From an uncultured Clostridia bacterium (GTDB lineage: Bacteria; Bacillota; Clostridia; Christensenellales; Aristaeellaceae): a DNA stretch of 7,338 bases. Of this stretch, positions 6,846-7,338 are shown piece after piece (the stretch's first letter is position 1; each line of letters starts with the position of its first letter). The notes below the pieces were generated by a model, which saw nothing but the letters and a program-made list of their open reading frames with translations, had not been told where the DNA came from and made no database searches. Location of the stretch: assembly GCA_946409855.1 (NCBI GenBank), contig CAMJXZ010000159.1:1-7338 (forward strand). The letters run 5' to 3'. The position numbers and the translations under genes are program-made.

Positions 6846-6892
6846 CACGATTGCAAAACAGCTTTGTCAACCATATCATAATCACAATCGTG
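6846..6892. repeat. Spaced inverted repeat CACGATTG / CAATCGTG
   Basis: Perfect 8-bp arms lie at 6846-6853 and 6885-6892, separated by 31 bp, between the stop of the upstream gene and the minus-strand promoter. The spacing puts their centres 39 bp apart, close to four helical turns. This would suit two bound protein units upstream of the promoter. No T-run follows, so it is not a convincing terminator. Confidence 0.4.
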
Positions 6893-6894
6893 TG

Positions 6895-7338
6895 TCACTG
6901 TTCCAATTTCAGTTCCTCTATGCTCCGGATGATCTCCGTCTGCCGCTCATAAAACAGCAAATTCTTGTTATTGCGGAAATACGCGTCGCAGCCGTATTTG
7001 CCGATGAAGCGGGCGGCGGCGGGGTTGAGGGTGAGTTCGGTGACGAGGATCAGCAGCTCCTGGCCCTCGGGGAACACTTTTTCGCAGAAGGCGAACATAT
7101 TGTCCAGCCGGGTCCGGGTGGCGGCGGTGGTCTGTTTCAGTTTGGCGTTTTCGTCGTCAAAGCGCTTCTTGATGACCTGGAAGGCCTGCATGCCGGCGGC
7201 GGCGTCTGACATCCTGATCCCGGCGGCCATTTCCGTCATCACAGCCGCGGCGCGGCGGCCGGCGCGGGCGGCGTCCTCGGACATGGAGTTGGCCCGGCGG
7301 CCCGCCTGAGCGGCGCTCTCCAGCTTCGAGGCCTGCTT
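6895..7338 (-). CDS. Helical protein of unknown function, C-terminal part (partial)
   Basis: The frame is open from the right edge of the window to TGA at 6895-6897, so at least 147 residues are the C-terminus of a longer protein. An internal ATG at 7284 is not a likely start, because 18 in-frame codons of the same composition precede it. The first ~50 visible residues are rich in Ala, Arg and Met, with a repeated AAQAGRRA / AARAGRRA pattern, and look helical or coiled-coil. A more structured tail follows, with TRTRLDNMFAFCEKVF, an ELLILVTELTLN strand and helix, and YFRNNKNLLFYERQTEII. No signal peptide or membrane span is visible. I do not recognise the family with confidence. It reads in the same direction as the PFK fragment and mannosidase, but the promoter at 6797-6825 lies between them, so it is probably a separate unit. 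Confidence 0.75.
   Translation of the reverse strand, partial: KQASKLESAAQAGRRANSMSEDAARAGRRAAAVMTEMAAGIRMSDAAAGMQAFQVIKKRFDDENAKLKQTTAATRTRLDNMFAFCEKVFPEGQELLILVTELTLNPAAARFIGKYGCDAYFRNNKNLLFYERQTEIIRSIEELKLEQ

Noticed and set aside
6842..6870. Second minus-strand TTGACA (6865-6870) as a promoter
   Set aside because: The hexamer 17 bp downstream is TGATGA, a poor -10, whereas the promoter at 6797-6825 is nearly perfect.
6846..6892. Inverted repeat as a terminator for the gene ending at 6895
   Set aside because: The loop is 31 bases, the stem is AT-mixed and only 8 bp, and no T-run follows on the minus strand.
6810..7338. Plus-strand ORFs at the right end (such as 6811-7209 and 6965-7309)
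   Set aside because: They are Gly/Val- or Ala/Ser-rich shadows of the minus-strand helical gene and lack ribosome binding sites.
1..7338. CRISPR, tRNA, rRNA, insertion sequence or phage signals
   Set aside because: No regularly spaced repeats, cloverleaf sequences, transposase motifs or long terminal repeats were seen on either strand.

Overview
The window looks like chromosomal DNA from a fairly GC-rich anaerobic Firmicute (Clostridia/Oscillospirales-like). This rests on AGGAGG-type ribosome binding sites, a sigma-A-type promoter, an LplC-type sugar permease next to a YesM-type sensor, and a cytoplasmic GH38 mannosidase. The lineage is inferred from gene content only. No RNA genes, CRISPR arrays, insertion sequences or transposases were seen.

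Layout, left to right. Positions 3-131 (+) are the last 42 codons of a carbohydrate ABC transporter permease. Positions 162-1334 (+) encode a membrane sensor with the layout of a YesM-family histidine kinase (TM1, large extracytoplasmic domain, TM2, HAMP), but it stops just after the HAMP region and has no H-box or ATPase domain. Positions 1352-3286 (+) encode a cytoplasmic glutaminase A-like protein of the DUF4964/DUF5127/DUF4965/DUF1793 type. A hairpin with a T-run at 3306-3332 ends this rightward unit. Positions 3334-6444 (-) encode a convergent GH38 alpha-mannosidase. Just upstream of it, at 6481-6606 (-), is a 41-codon ORF with a strong ribosome binding site whose first ~28 residues look like the N-terminus of a 6-phosphofructokinase. 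Further upstream (6607-6894) is a control region with a near-consensus promoter (6797-6825) and several short palindromes. Positions 6895-7338 (-) hold the C-terminal part of an unrecognised helical protein that runs off the window edge.

How the genes may work together: the permease would import an oligosaccharide, the sensor would originally have sensed it, and the two cytoplasmic enzymes would process mannose-containing or amide-bearing glycans inside the cell. This is inference from context. The most notable structural point is that the two carbohydrate genes are framed by two genes, each reading inward, that have both lost their 3' parts (a kinase without its catalytic half and a PFK with only its first ~28 codons). 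The carbohydrate pair may therefore have replaced the DNA between them, with the mannosidase taking over the PFK promoter. No clearly new defence, mobile or RNA system was found.
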